From contig CM018697.1 in assembly GCA_009363875.1 (NCBI GenBank), positions 51,973,484-52,037,483 of the forward strand: a stretch of 64,000 bases of DNA. Direction: 5' to 3'. How positions within the stretch are numbered: position 1 is the first letter of the stretch; the number at the start of each line of letters is the position of its first letter. Positions 28,484 through 39,296 of the stretch are shown one piece after another. Under the pieces are notes generated by a model, which saw nothing but the letters and a program-made list of their open reading frames with translations, made no database searches and was not told where the DNA came from. Source of the DNA: Mikania micrantha. Taxonomy: Eukaryota > Streptophyta > Magnoliopsida > Asterales > Asteraceae. A program made the position numbers and the translations under genes.

Positions 28484-30618
28484 ATTGATTCATTTGAATG
28501 AATGTGCATAACTAGATTGGAATTAATTGAGTTAATAGACTCTAAAGTACATATATTAAGTCCCAATGTGCTTATGTTATGATTGAATTGAATATGCAAC
28601 ATAGATTGCATAAGAATAGCCGGATGAGTCAGTTGTTTGAGTATGATTCCACATATGTGTGGATAGTCAAAGGTGCTGACAAATGTCTTGGATGGAAGTA
28701 CCGGTGGGTGAACATCTTAAGACTTAATATATTTATGACTCCACAAATGTGTGGACAGCTGGAGGTGCTAGCAATTGTCTTAGATGGAAGTACCCACATC
28801 TTAAGACTTAATATATACGATTCTACATATGTGTGGATAGTCAGAGGTGCTGAAAAATGTCTTGGATGGAAGTACCGGTGGGTAAACATCTTAAGACTTA
28901 ATATATTTATGACTCCACAAATGTATGGATATCTAGAGGTGCTAGCAATTGTCTTAGATGGAAGTACCCGTGGGTGAACATCTTAAGACTTAATATTTGT
29001 GATTCCACATATGTGTGGATAGTCAGAGGTGCTGAGAAATGTCTTGGATGGAAGTACCGGTGGGTGAGCATCTTAAGACTTAATATATTTATGACTCCAC
29101 AAATGTGTGGATAGCTAGAGGTGCTAGCAATTGTCTTAGATGGAAGTACCTGTGGGTGAACATCTTAAGACTTAATATTTATGATTCCACATATGTGTGG
29201 ATTGTCAGAGGTGCTCACAAATGTCTTGGATGGAAGTACCGGTGGGTGAACATCTTAAGACTTAATACATTTATGACTCCACAAATGTGTGGACAGCTGG
29301 AGGTGCTAGCAATGGTCTTAGATGGAAGTACCCACATCTTAAGACTTAATATATATGATTCTACATATGTGTGGATAATTAGAGGTGCTGACAAATGTCT
29401 TGGATGGAAGTACCGGTGGGTAAACATCTTAAGACTTAATATATTTATGACTCCACAAATGTGTGGATAGCTAGAGGTGCTAGCAATTGTCTTAGATGGA
29501 AGTACCCGTGGGTGAACATCTTAAGACTTAATATTTGTGATTCCACATATGTGTGGATAGTCAGAGGTGCTGACAAATGTCTTGGATGGAAGTACCGGTG
29601 GGTGAGCATATTAAGACTTAATATATTTAAGACTCCACAAATGTGTGGATAGCTAGAGGTGCTAGCAATTGTCTTAGATGGAAGTACCTGTGGGTGAACA
29701 TCTTAAGACTTAATATTTATGATTCCACATATGTGTGGATAGTCAGAGGTGCTCACAAATGTCTTGGATGGAAGTACCGGTGGGTGAACATCTTAAGACT
29801 TAACATATTTATGACTCCACAAATGTGTGGATAGCTAGATGTGCTAGCAATTGTTTTAGATGGAAGTACCAGCGGGTGAACATCTTAAGACTTGAGATAC
29901 GTCTGAAACCACAGTTGTGTGTATAGTTAGAGGTGCTGACAAATAGCTATGGTGGAAGGACTGGAGTGTGAACACCATAGTGTAATTTTAATTAAACTAT
30001 TGTAAACAATAGTTGAAAACTAATAATATGATATTATTACATTGTGAGAGTCAATTCGACTAGAAATGAATCATTTGGAATATTGATTGTGAAAAATGTA
30101 TCTTTACATTTTGTTGTGAGAAACTATTGGTGATTATGGTGTTTTAAATTAGCCAAAGGTGCTGGTAATATAATTGGATTATATAATATAAACATAATTG
30201 AGAAAATGACCCATAAAGGGAATTACATGCACAATGTGTGTTGTGTGCAATTAGATGTTGAATATGATATATCATTATCTAAACATGGTAATCATCCATA
30301 TGATATGTATATGGATGTGTTAAAATGAATTTTTGGGGAACTTTGGAAAGGGTTACTTACTTAGTTCATATGAACTAATTATGACCTTATATGTGATGTT
30401 ACAGGTCAAAAAATAGATATGCATCAGGGGATGAGATCGGGCATGTTTTGAAGCGGAATCGAGCGTTATGTAAATCTTTAGTGATATTAAAATTAAACAC
30501 ACTAGTTTTTATTCATAAATGTACATGATTTCACGCTTCCGAACATAATTTTATGTTAAAATTTAATCTGGGACCAAAATTTGACACGTGCACACGTGTG
30601 AGAGATTTGGGTGTCACA
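27212..30618 (+). repeat. GypA 3' LTR, 3407 bp
   Basis: From TGTAACAACC after the purine tract to GTGTCACA. It contains the GC-rich patch (about 27400-27540), the uninterrupted AT run (about 28446-28481), the tandem block (28645-29895) and the 18-bp palindrome (30361-30378). It is about 370 bp longer than the 5' LTR without the Helitron, nearly all of it from extra tandem units. Confidence 0.9.
28645..29895 (+). repeat. About 91-bp tandem repeat, 3' LTR copy (about 14 monomers)
   Basis: Same two alternating variants as in the 5' LTR, with about fourteen CATCTTAAGACTTAAT cores against about ten there. Two units are shortened near the core (CCCACATCTTAAG, at about 28795 and 29333). Open frames up to 132 codons (28579-29470) arise because 182 bp times three is a whole number of codons; they are not genes. 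Confidence 0.88.
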
Positions 30619-32400
30619 CCTTTATGCATAAAGTTCGAGACTTTGCGGTTCCACTGCATTGGTAAGGCCATAAGGAGCCTAGAACTAGCTCCCCAAAGTC
30701 TTAGGTAGATTTCTGAGAAGTTTATGATGAAAATATGAGCACCCAAAAATGTACTCGAAATTACAGTAGTCGAACCTCTTCGAGTACACGTTTCGAGTAC
30801 CACAGTTTCGAGAACTATTTCGAGGACTGAGAATTCGTGTACAATGTTTGAGTACTCTGTTATTTCGTGAACTCATGAATTTCGTGTACATGAGTACTTC
30901 GTGAACTTCAAGGATTTCGAATACGAACAGTTTCGAGAACTTGGACTATTAGGGGGAACTTGTAGGCTATGAGGACTTGAAATAAATCCTGAGTCTAGGA
31001 ATGGAATGTGATAAGATAGTGTAATGATGTAGGTTCTTAAGTCTTGGCTAAGGAGTTCGGTCAAGAATTTAAGGAACTACTGTCAGGTGAGTTCTAGATG
31101 CCCTATTTCACACTTTATATGTACTTATGTTTTGGGTTGACATACATGTTGTTAATACGTTATGATGTTATGAAGCTATGTTATGATATTGAATGAATGC
31201 TAATGAGTCATGATGATGTATGCATGAAAGTATGCTAAGTAGAATGTATGCATGTTAATGAGATATGATAATGCCTATGTGATGATTACTCTAGTGATAG
31301 TTATAAAACGATACGATGAGATGAGATCCTAGACTACTAGGATAAAATTATGTTGAATGCATGATAACAAGCTATGATGATATTCTATGATATGCTATGT
31401 ATGGATAAAGGATGATATGCTAGAATGAAATCCTAATCTGTTAGGATTTGACGTAATGATGCTATGACATTAACAAATGCTAGCATGATATGAATATGAT
31501 ATGATGAATTCCAATATGATTAGGATATGGGTATGATAAGGTGCTAGAATGCCATGATACAATGTTATGATGATGAGGGGATGATTATGAATACTGTGCT
31601 AGCATGATATGTTATGAGATATTTATGATGACACGATGCTAGCATAACATGTATATGACGATATGATGTTACGATGTGCTACGAATGTTATGAAAGTATG
31701 AATGATGTTCCAGTACCTGTAATGGATAAATATGACACGAGGGCCGATCGGGCTATAAACATGGAGTCGACCAGACTATAAACATGAAGTCGACCGAACT
31801 ATAAACATGAGAGTTGATCGGACTATAAACAAGGGGTCGATCGGGCTATAAACATGGAGTCGATTGGACTATAAACATGGAGCCAATCGGGCTATAAACA
31901 TGGAGCCGACCGGGCTATAAACACGGAGCCAATCGGGCTATAAACATGGTAAGAGTCGATCGGACTATAAACATGGAGCCATGTGCCGGCATAAGCCCAT
32001 CGTTCATGTTAATGATAGTGGATGTATGATAATGGTGTTTATGATGCTTACGTGATAAGGTTGTGGATTATGTGAACGTTACGATGTTTTATGTGAAATA
32101 TGTTTTAACTCAACAAAATGTTTATGATAATATGAAAACTATAACTCACCAGTGTAAGCTGACATTTTAGCATGTATGTCAGGTTAAGGATATGATACGA
32201 GGAGGCATGGAGCTCAGGCATCAAGATAAAGAGACCGGTGGTGTTGGCAATCATGAATGTTTTCATACAAATTATTTAAGTATAATTTGTGTTTGACAAT
32301 GTTTTAAATTCCGCTGCATATTTATGAAAGTTTTTGGTTTAAGAGCTATGTGTTATGATGAAAACCAACATCTGTGAGGTACCCGGGATTGGGACCCCAC
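30619..32400 (+). repeat. Unclassified LTR-like remnant with tandem repeats
   Basis: This lies between the GypA 3' LTR and the truncated GypD LTR, with no coding sequence. Features: a cluster of TTTCGAGAAC/TTTCGTGAAC-type motifs (about 30780-30940); a stretch rich in ATGAT/TATGATG (31130-31720); a tandem repeat of about 23 bp, GGGCTATAAACATGGAGTCG type, about eleven units (31739-31985); and an end with GTACCCGGGATTGGGACCCC (about 32373-32395) that resembles the end of a gypsy LTR. Orientation and family are not certain. Confidence 0.45.
31739..31985 (+). repeat. About 23-bp tandem repeat (CTATAAACATGGAG...)
   Basis: About eleven imperfect units with invariant CTATAAACA and a variable half (GTCGACC, GTCGATC, GCCAATC). 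All are in one orientation. Unit length varies slightly. Confidence 0.8.
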
Positions 32401-33796
32401 ATAAGTCTGTTCCAAGTTTATCATACTTGAATCATGTTTGAGAAATAGTAACGACAAGGTTTGAACAACATCTATGGCTCAAGATCACTAAGTATCAACG
32501 AGATGCCAGACCCAAACCTACCGATCCTACTAGTGTCGACCAACCAAGTTCAAACCGCTTTTGGTCAATGAGATTGACATCATCGGCGGTCCTTGGTGGT
32601 TCACACATTAGAGGCCTTCGACATTAGCATGTTCGAAGGAGGACCATCGATTTTGCTTGGTCGACATTAGCATATCGACCCAAGAAACCCACTACAACCT
32701 GCTTCTGTCGATACTACATCCTTCAAACATTCTTGTGTTGATATTAGCATAACCCAGGTCAAAACTTAAAATAATTTGTTCCAAACTTCAATCTAAGTTG
32801 TTCCTTAACTTTCTATGTCAATTTTGTGCAAGTCCTAAGAGTTTGAAGGTCGAAAATGAGCTGTAAAGTTCGGATGGTTCGAGAGAGATAGTGAATAGTG
32901 TAAGTCATTGAAAATCAGTTATTTCTCACTCGATTTTACCTCTTTTTCGGCGATTTAAAGCTCGATTTCTTCATCTATTCACGATCTACACGTTCCCACC
33001 GTCGTTTTGACACCAAAAACACCCAATTCGGTGCAGATTCGAGCAAGATATGACGATTTTTAGTGTGAGAAAGGTAGAGAGAGAAAGTGTTGGGTCTAGA
33101 GAGACAGAGTGAGTTGGTGTGTTTGTTTAATGGCATTAAATGCCATTTTATTGCTTTTAAACGTTCAGGTGTGTCCGTGTTCGTTATGTTTCGCTTGATT
33201 TCACGCGAACGCGTCGGTTTTCGATTTTCTCGTAACGAAACGTTACGATCTTTTAGAATAAGGTTTTCTAATTTATTTTAGGTTGTAAGTCCTAATAAAT
33301 TAACTAAATATCTTCTATTTATTTTTAACATTTGGAAAATGTTTAATTTTGTTGTTTAATCGAATTGTACGGTTTTCACGCATATTCGTTCAGATCGTCA
33401 CCCGTACGAACACGACGATGATTGTACTTTCCGATTTGATTATCTAATTATTAGACATCATTCAGAACATTAAACCCACAGATATACTCGTGTGAATCGT
33501 CACTCACACGAATACTCCGTTAGTTTAATGTTCACTTAACAACATCTGTTATTGTTTTGTTTTAGTCCTTCTCGCATACGTTTACATATAATAATTTCTA
33601 AACTAACATACATAGAATAATTTAGTGTTGCTAGACATACATCTGACTGTTGTACCATAGTTTACACCGCGTTTTCTGAAACAATTTCGTAAGCATTTAG
33701 CATTAATTACATATAATAAGTATTACACAGGGTTCTATACAAATGCCTACTGTACCTTACACTATTCCGAACTACTGTTCGGGCACTGATGTTACA
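32401..33796 (-). repeat. GypD 3' LTR, truncated
   Basis: Aligns with about 53455-54843 of the 5' LTR (shared ACTTGAATCATGTTTGAGAA and many blocks) and ends TGTTACA at 33796. Only about 1.4 of 3.85 kb remain; the match stops near 32401. Confidence 0.8.
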
Positions 33797-33797
33797 G

Positions 33798-33806
33798 TCT
33801 CCCCTT
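33798..33806 (-). other. GypD polypurine tract
   Basis: AAGGGGAGA on the minus strand, next to the LTR start. It is preceded by the AAATTTTGGGACGAAATTT hairpin relic (one mismatch). Confidence 0.85.
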
Positions 33807-34158
33807 GTTAGAGAAATTTCGTCCCAAAATTTAAGAATCGTTATCGGTTACGACTTTCTCTTTAAACAACTAGGGATACTAAGATTTCATGTGATCCTCG
33901 CGCTCCCAAGTAAACTCAGGTCCGCGCTTCGAATTTCATCGAACTTTAACAATTGGAATACGGCTTCGTTTCAGTTGTTTAACTTCACGCTCCATAATTT
34001 CCAACGGTTCCTCGACAAAGTGTAAATGTTCGTCTATCTGTATCTCCTCTACTAGTATCACCAAAGACTCATCTGCTAAGCATTTCTTAAGATTTGAGAC
34101 GTGGAACACGTCATGTACACCACTGAGTTCATCTGGTAATCTCAGTCTATACGCCACA
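33807..34158 (-). pseudogene. GypD pol C-terminus with chromodomain
   Basis: The minus-strand frame holds AYRLRLPDELSGVHDVFHVS, KKCLADES, LEIMEREVKQLKRSRIPIVK and, past a stop, the WNSKRGPEFTWERED equivalent of the chromodomain. It is the end of the frame broken by GypC; the other side resumes at 46997. Stops mark it as dead. Confidence 0.85.
34154..34158. other. Target-site duplication CCACA (left) of GypC
   Basis: CCACA at 34154-34158 is repeated at 46992-46996, exactly flanking the LTR ends TG and CA. Confidence 0.97.
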
Positions 34159-35206
34159 TGTAACATCAGTGCCGGAACCGTCACCGGAACAGTGATCTCT
34201 ACAGTACATGAACAGTAAAACAGGTACGGATCATATACCTTTCAGTACTTTTCATATTCATATCAATTATCATTATCATAGTGAGTTGTCATAGAACAGT
34301 TTCAGAAACATTTAACAGAAACACAGTTCAGAACAATGGTTCTTAAGTCAGACAATTGTCTGGCAATACAGAACCATCATGTGATTATTTGCTTAGGATA
34401 TATTATGTATAAACGTATGTGAGACTTTACAGAACAAAACACACGAATATTGCTATGTGAATGCTAAATTTACGGGTTATTCGTATCGGTGACGATCTGT
34501 ACGAATAAATCTGAAAGTTTAACGTTCTGAGTGATGTTCTTTAATTAGAAAACAAGATTGAAAAGTATAGTTATCGTCGTGTTCGTACGGGTGACGATTC
34601 GAACGAATACGCGCGACAACCGTACATTTCGATTTAAACAGTTTATTAATATTTTAAATTTTAATAAATGAGAAGATATTAGTTTATTTATTAGGAATCA
34701 CAACTTGGAATAATATTATAAATTATATTTTACGAGTCGTGTCGTTACGTCGCGAAAATCACGCGAACCGACATTTTACGCGAAACCGACCGAGACCGAT
34801 CAACCGGGTAGGGTGAAACATTTATTATGGCAATTGAATGCCATAACCACACTTCACCAACCTCTCTCTCTCTCTAAGTTGTCACTTTCTCTCTCTAAAA
34901 TTTCCAAACTTCTCTCTAAGATTTCGTGGCCATTTCTCAACGGATTCAAGCATAGTTGGTGCCAAAACGATCATATTGTGGTGTAGATCAAGGAAGTACA
35001 AAGAAATCAAGCTTTTACCCGTCGATTTTGAGGTAAATCTTCATTTTATTTTCGGTTTTAGTGGGTATCACGAACCCATTTCGTTTTGATAGTTTATTCG
35101 GTCCAAACACTTAGAAGACACATGGATAGACACGTTTGAGTAACTAGTATGTTTTAGAAACTAACTTGTAACAGATTCGGATTGAAATGATGAGAAGATG
35201 ATGCAG

Positions 35207-35545
35207 GTTCGTGGACAATTTCGATCGGCCGAACTTTTTTTTGTCTTAGCCGAACCTTATGGGCCACGAACCTGTGTCCCTGCAACGAACCTGTCAACCT
35301 GACCACCCTGCAGACGAACCCTGTGCTAGCCTGCACCGAACCTTTGGGTGCCGAACCTCTCAAGGTTCGCCGGACTGGTTCATGGGCCGAACCTTACGTG
35401 AGACGAACCTAGGATGAACGAACCTTGGGTCACGAACCTGATAGCAACGAACCTAAGCCTTATAGGTTCGCCGAACCTAATCAGTTAAGGTTCGCCGAAA
35501 CTAATGCTTAAAGGTTCGCCGAACCTATACCCATATCCTAATAGG
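35207..35545 (+). repeat. CGAACCT/AGGTTCG motif cluster in GypC LTR
   Basis: About 18 copies in 340 bp. Near the end, both orientations meet as AGGTTCGCCGAACCT (at about 35460 and 35511), a 7-bp-arm palindrome with one central base. The 3' LTR copy is at 44066-44405. Confidence 0.85.
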
Positions 35546-37296
35546 TTCGCTGCCCTGAGTGGGATTGAACTCAAAATGTTGGTCAATTAAGGGAATTCAG
35601 TACCTAGGGCTATTGAAATTAGTTGTAAGAACAAGGAAATGACCATGCGAATACTCAAAGCTTTGAAATGGACTAAGGATCATGCATAAAGGGTTGGTGT
35701 TAATCTCAACATCTATACCTAACACTTAGAAATCCTATTCAAATGTATACAACTAATTTGGATTGTTCAATTATGCACTCCAAGCTAAGTTGTAAATTTG
35801 GGAGAACAAGAATCAAGTTGGGAAACAAAGAACAATCAAAGGACTTGGAATTGACCTAAATTGGGTTAATTCAAAGTTCTAACATGTTTAATTTATATGT
35901 TTCATGAAAATAACTTGTGTTTTAATAAATTAAATGACTTTAAATAATAGCTCATTGTTGCATTTTATAAATGTTATTGGTTTCATCTAAAATTTGTTTA
36001 TTATAATTGATTGGGATTTTGTTATAAGATAGACAATATAATTGTCTGGATTTGCTCTAAAAACAAAGGAAACTCTGCCGAAATTTTCTAAAATATAAAA
36101 GTAATGTTGTATAACTAACCATGGGATTTGGGATCATAAAAAGGGTAGCTAAGATAGGTTAGATCTTAGATACACTTAGTACTAAGACACTTAGTTGCAC
36201 ACACACAACAAGACCCAATCTTAGGCACAACGACTACTACGTTTACTTATCAAATCCGACTTCTTATAAAATAAATCAGGAACTGAAGATACATAGCTTA
36301 CATACAAGAGCGCGCATTTTGTGTTAGATCAATTTACATAGCAGCACAGGTGAGTTCATTGCCCCTTTTCTAACATTTTTGTTTTAAAACGCGGGGCTGA
36401 GAAGCATGCGTAGACTGTTTACTTAAATTGTCTACTTTAAATGCTTTTAAATTGATATGTTTCATATATATAAATGTTATCCTGAACCATGTTTAGGAGG
36501 ATTTTATGCAGGTTTTACTAAGCTTATTCACTTATATATTAAGTGAATAAACGAGTTAAACTAAACTTTTCAATAAGTCAAAACATTTCAAAGGAATCAA
36601 ATCAAACATTTTGGGAAATCAAGTGGGTGAATTCAAGGGAATCAAATCAAACATTTTGGGAAATCAAGTGGGTGAATTCAAGGAATCAAATCAAACATTT
36701 TGGGAAATCAAGTGGGTGAATTCAAGAAATCAAATCAAACAGTTTGACAAAACAAGGGTGGGACTTCAAGACATCAAACAAAACAATCTTTGCAAAGATA
36801 ACATTCAATGTTCTACAAACCAAGTGTTTGTTGGAAAATGAATCAAGTGTACAACCGATCAATGAATCTTGTATTCTATGATCAACACATCAAGTACATC
36901 TTGTGACAAAATCAGACGATCATTAAATCATTTTTAGGGGGTAGTATGTGAAATATCAGAGATAACATTTGCCAACACATTGAACTCAGAAATCCTATAT
37001 TTCAAGAAGTCCTAGCTAGACTGATTGACTTGTAGGTCTTATGTTTGATGATATTTACAGAATTCCCTAACTACTAAGTACCTAGATTGACAGACTAGTC
37101 TACTCGAGTATGACCATAGGCCCCAATCATAAGGACTTAGATTTTATTAAATGTTTATTTACTTGTTTAATTAAGCATTTATTAAACTGTTTCTACAATT
37201 TCTGTGGTTGATCACTATTGTGATGGACCTAAGGAATCAACATAGATTCCAAATTGTTGTATTGACAGGAACAAAGGACTGGCGAATCATTGGGTT

Positions 37297-37690
37297 AAAG
37301 GTAGGGGTAAAATGCTTAATTTTCATTAACACCAATGTCCCATGTGGATTAGTATGTGGTGGGACGGCGTCTGGGCGGGGTTGTAGCCTCGACTCAGGGG
37401 TATGCCCTATATATAAGCATACCGATCCGGATGATACATGTGATGTTAATGAGATTAAGGTTGTTACCCGTGGGTTAAACAAAGGTTTTGTGAGAACATT
37501 AGAGTCATTGTGAACAAGAGTGTGTGATAGGTAAAGATGCTTAATTATCATTAACAACAATGTCCTATGCGGATTAGTATGTGGTGGGACGGCGTCTGGG
37601 CGGGGTTGTAGCCTCGACTCAGGGGTATGCCCTATACATAAGCATACCGATCTGGATGATACATGTGGTGTTAATGAGGTTAGGGTCTTT
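37297..37690 (+). promoter_or_regulatory. Duplicated LTR module with TATA box (GypC)
   Basis: Two direct copies about 225 bp apart share TGTGGTGGGACGGCGTCTGG and the stretch to ATGCCCTATA. The first has TATATATAAG (37408-37417), the second TATACATAAG (37633-37642). This is the best core-promoter candidate in the LTR. The 3' LTR has the same pair (first box 46266-46275). Confidence 0.55.
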
Positions 37691-38136
37691 ACCAAAGAAG
37701 GTTTTCAAATCATTTTCAAATACTAAACTATATGAACTCACCAACCATGTGTTGACCTTTATTTTTGCATGACTTCTCAGGTGACGAACAGGTCAATTAG
37801 GAAGTCATTTCTTTTGGACTAGGACTTCAGATAGAAGACTAGTATTTTGGACCTGCATACTTTTGAAGACATCATGATATAAATTATTTTGTATATCTTG
37901 TGTAAATACAAGATAGTCATTTATTGATGTTTTACAATAGATTTACATTGTTAAATTATAAACGTTACTGCTGTAATTTAACTTTGTAATTCTATTTTAA
38001 TTAGCATTTCTCATTTATATCATGTGCAATGTAACAATCTGATCACTCCTGATTATCACGCCCGATATCGCGCCCCGGGAACCTTCCGCCCGACGGGGAC
38101 TCCGATCCTACCCCGCCGGCTCGGGGTGTGACAGAT

Positions 38137-38153
38137 TGGTATCAGAGCCATGG
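38137..38153 (+). other. GypC primer-binding site
   Basis: TGGTATCAGAGCCATGG, three bases after the LTR, complementary to initiator tRNA-Met. Confidence 0.93.
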
Positions 38154-38309
38154 TTATAGAGAAATATAGGTCACTTATTTAAACGGCTTGGCCTAGACTA
38201 TAACCTAGGGACCCTGCATGTAGAGAACATAGGACTTAAGACTTATCTGCATATTGTCTTCTGTATTCGATCATTGCACTAACCGATGACTTTATTGGTT
38301 ATGATCAGA

Positions 38310-39296
38310 ATGCCTCCACGAAGACAACCTCCTTTGATACAGCTACCACCACAAGACTTGGCTCCACACTCCTCCACACCGTCTCCGAATGACTCTCCAC
38401 CACCACCTCCTCCACCTCCTTCTCCCCCTCCTCCATTGATTACTCAAGCATCTGGTTCGGGCACAGTACCGACCATGGATCCTGCTACTATCGCTCTGGT
38501 GACGTTACTGAGTAGCCAGATGACGAATCAAATGAAAGAAGCCATACCGGAGATGTTCCTTCGTCTTCGTAATGAGATCCTCAATACTGGCAACACATCA
38601 GGGGAAGCCAGTGGAAACACTGGAGATTCATCTCACTACTCCTACAAGTCCTTCGTAGGATGTAAGCCACCCAGTTTCAGTGGGTCTGAAGGCGCCGTTG
38701 GATTAATCCAATGGATTGAAAAGATTGAAGCTACTCTGGACCTCTGCAGCTGTCCAGAGCATCATAAAGTACGCTACTCTGCTGGAACATTCAACAAACG
38801 GGCTCTGACCTGGTGGAACGGTCAGATCAACGCTCGAGGAAGAGAAGAAGCTATGGGCATGCCGTGGGAAGACTTCAAGACACTGCTACGAACGGAATTC
38901 TGCCCTAAGAATGAACTGCAAAAGTTGGAGGTCGAACTATCCAACCATGTGATGAAGGGGGCTGATCACATGGGTTACACTACTCGTTACCACGAGTTAG
39001 TTGCTTTGGTGCCAGACATGGTACCAACTCTGGAGAAGAGGATAGACCGTTATGTGGGTGGACTTCCCGCCTGCATTCAGGGTATGGTTGTTTCAGCCAA
39101 CCCTACTACTGTTGAATCAGCAGTGAGATTGTCTGGCAAACTCACTGATTTGATGGTTGCCTCTGGAGTTTTAAAGAAAGAGGCTGACACCGGCAAATGC
39201 AAGGAAGAGTCTTCCAAGAAGCCTCACCACCATCAGAAGAAGAAAAACAAAAGACTATCAAGAACTACACAGTGGCCACACCTCTCCAACAAGTAA
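38310..39296 (+). CDS. gag: GypC Gag (capsid part)
   Basis: The frame opens with an AUG at 38286, but the start shared with relatives is MPPRRQPP at 38310 (GypD begins MLPQRLPP). It has a Pro-rich N-terminus, then the gypsy retrotransposon gag domain: QWIEKIEATLDLC, KRALTWWNGQ, FKTLLRTEFCPKNE, YVGGLPACIQGMV. After the Lys/His-rich HHQKKK segment the frame leaves the conserved reading at an A5 run (39243-39247) and stops at TAA 39296 without zinc knuckles. In GypD the gag runs through the knuckles in one frame, so the GypC break is probably a recent one-base change or an assembly error. It would build the particle shell. Confidence 0.9.
   Translation: MPPRRQPPLIQLPPQDLAPHSSTPSPNDSPPPPPPPPSPPPPLITQASGSGTVPTMDPATIALVTLLSSQMTNQMKEAIPEMFLRLRNEILNTGNTSGEASGNTGDSSHYSYKSFVGCKPPSFSGSEGAVGLIQWIEKIEATLDLCSCPEHHKVRYSAGTFNKRALTWWNGQINARGREEAMGMPWEDFKTLLRTEFCPKNELQKLEVELSNHVMKGADHMGYTTRYHELVALVPDMVPTLEKRIDRYVGGLPACIQGMVVSANPTTVESAVRLSGKLTDLMVASGVLKKEADTGKCKEESSKKPHHHQKKKNKRLSRTTQWPHLSNK

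Larger units (their letters stand above)
1..30618 (+). mobile_element. GypA: old Ty3/gypsy chromovirus-like element, 5' end outside window, heavily nested
   Basis: The two LTRs match each other. The window start aligns about 113 bp inside the copy that begins at 27212, and the right ends both read GTGTCACA, at 8367 and 30618. A tRNA-Met-like primer site follows the 5' LTR and a purine tract precedes the 3' LTR. Only integrase and chromodomain remnants remain as coding sequence (10962-11512 and 26815-27180). Gag, protease, reverse transcriptase and RNase H are not seen. The interior, without its insertion, is about 3.5 kb. Insertions inside it are a Helitron (1150-6587) and a solo LTR carrying a copia element (11513-26809). 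The LTRs differ at many sites and in tandem-repeat number, so the element is clearly older than the copia and GypC insertions. Its own target-site duplication cannot be checked because the left end is missing. Confidence 0.85.
34159..38133 (+). repeat. GypC 5' LTR, 3975 bp
   Basis: TGTAACATCAG to GGTGTGACA. Sub-features: CT-rich run (about 34860-34900), CGAACCT/AGGTTCG cluster (35207-35545), an 11-bp-stem hairpin TTATTCACTTA/TAAGTGAATAA (36524-36550), a repeat of about 45 bp in 3-4 units (36590-36740), two copies of a TATA-bearing module (37297-37690), and a GC-rich end (38055-38133). Small open frames (36611-36841, 37208-37772) are in repeats and recur identically in the 3' LTR. Confidence 0.95.

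Noticed and set aside
28579..29834. Long open frames (63-132 codons) in several phases over the GypA 3' LTR, also 6819-7480
   Set aside because: They are readings of the 182-bp tandem dimer, occur on both strands and have no independent start or conserved family; copy number varies with the repeat.
37237..37695. 152-codon minus-strand frame (also 46095-46553)
   Set aside because: It arises from the duplicated LTR module, is identical in both LTRs, and is antisense to the likely promoter; no protein family recognised.
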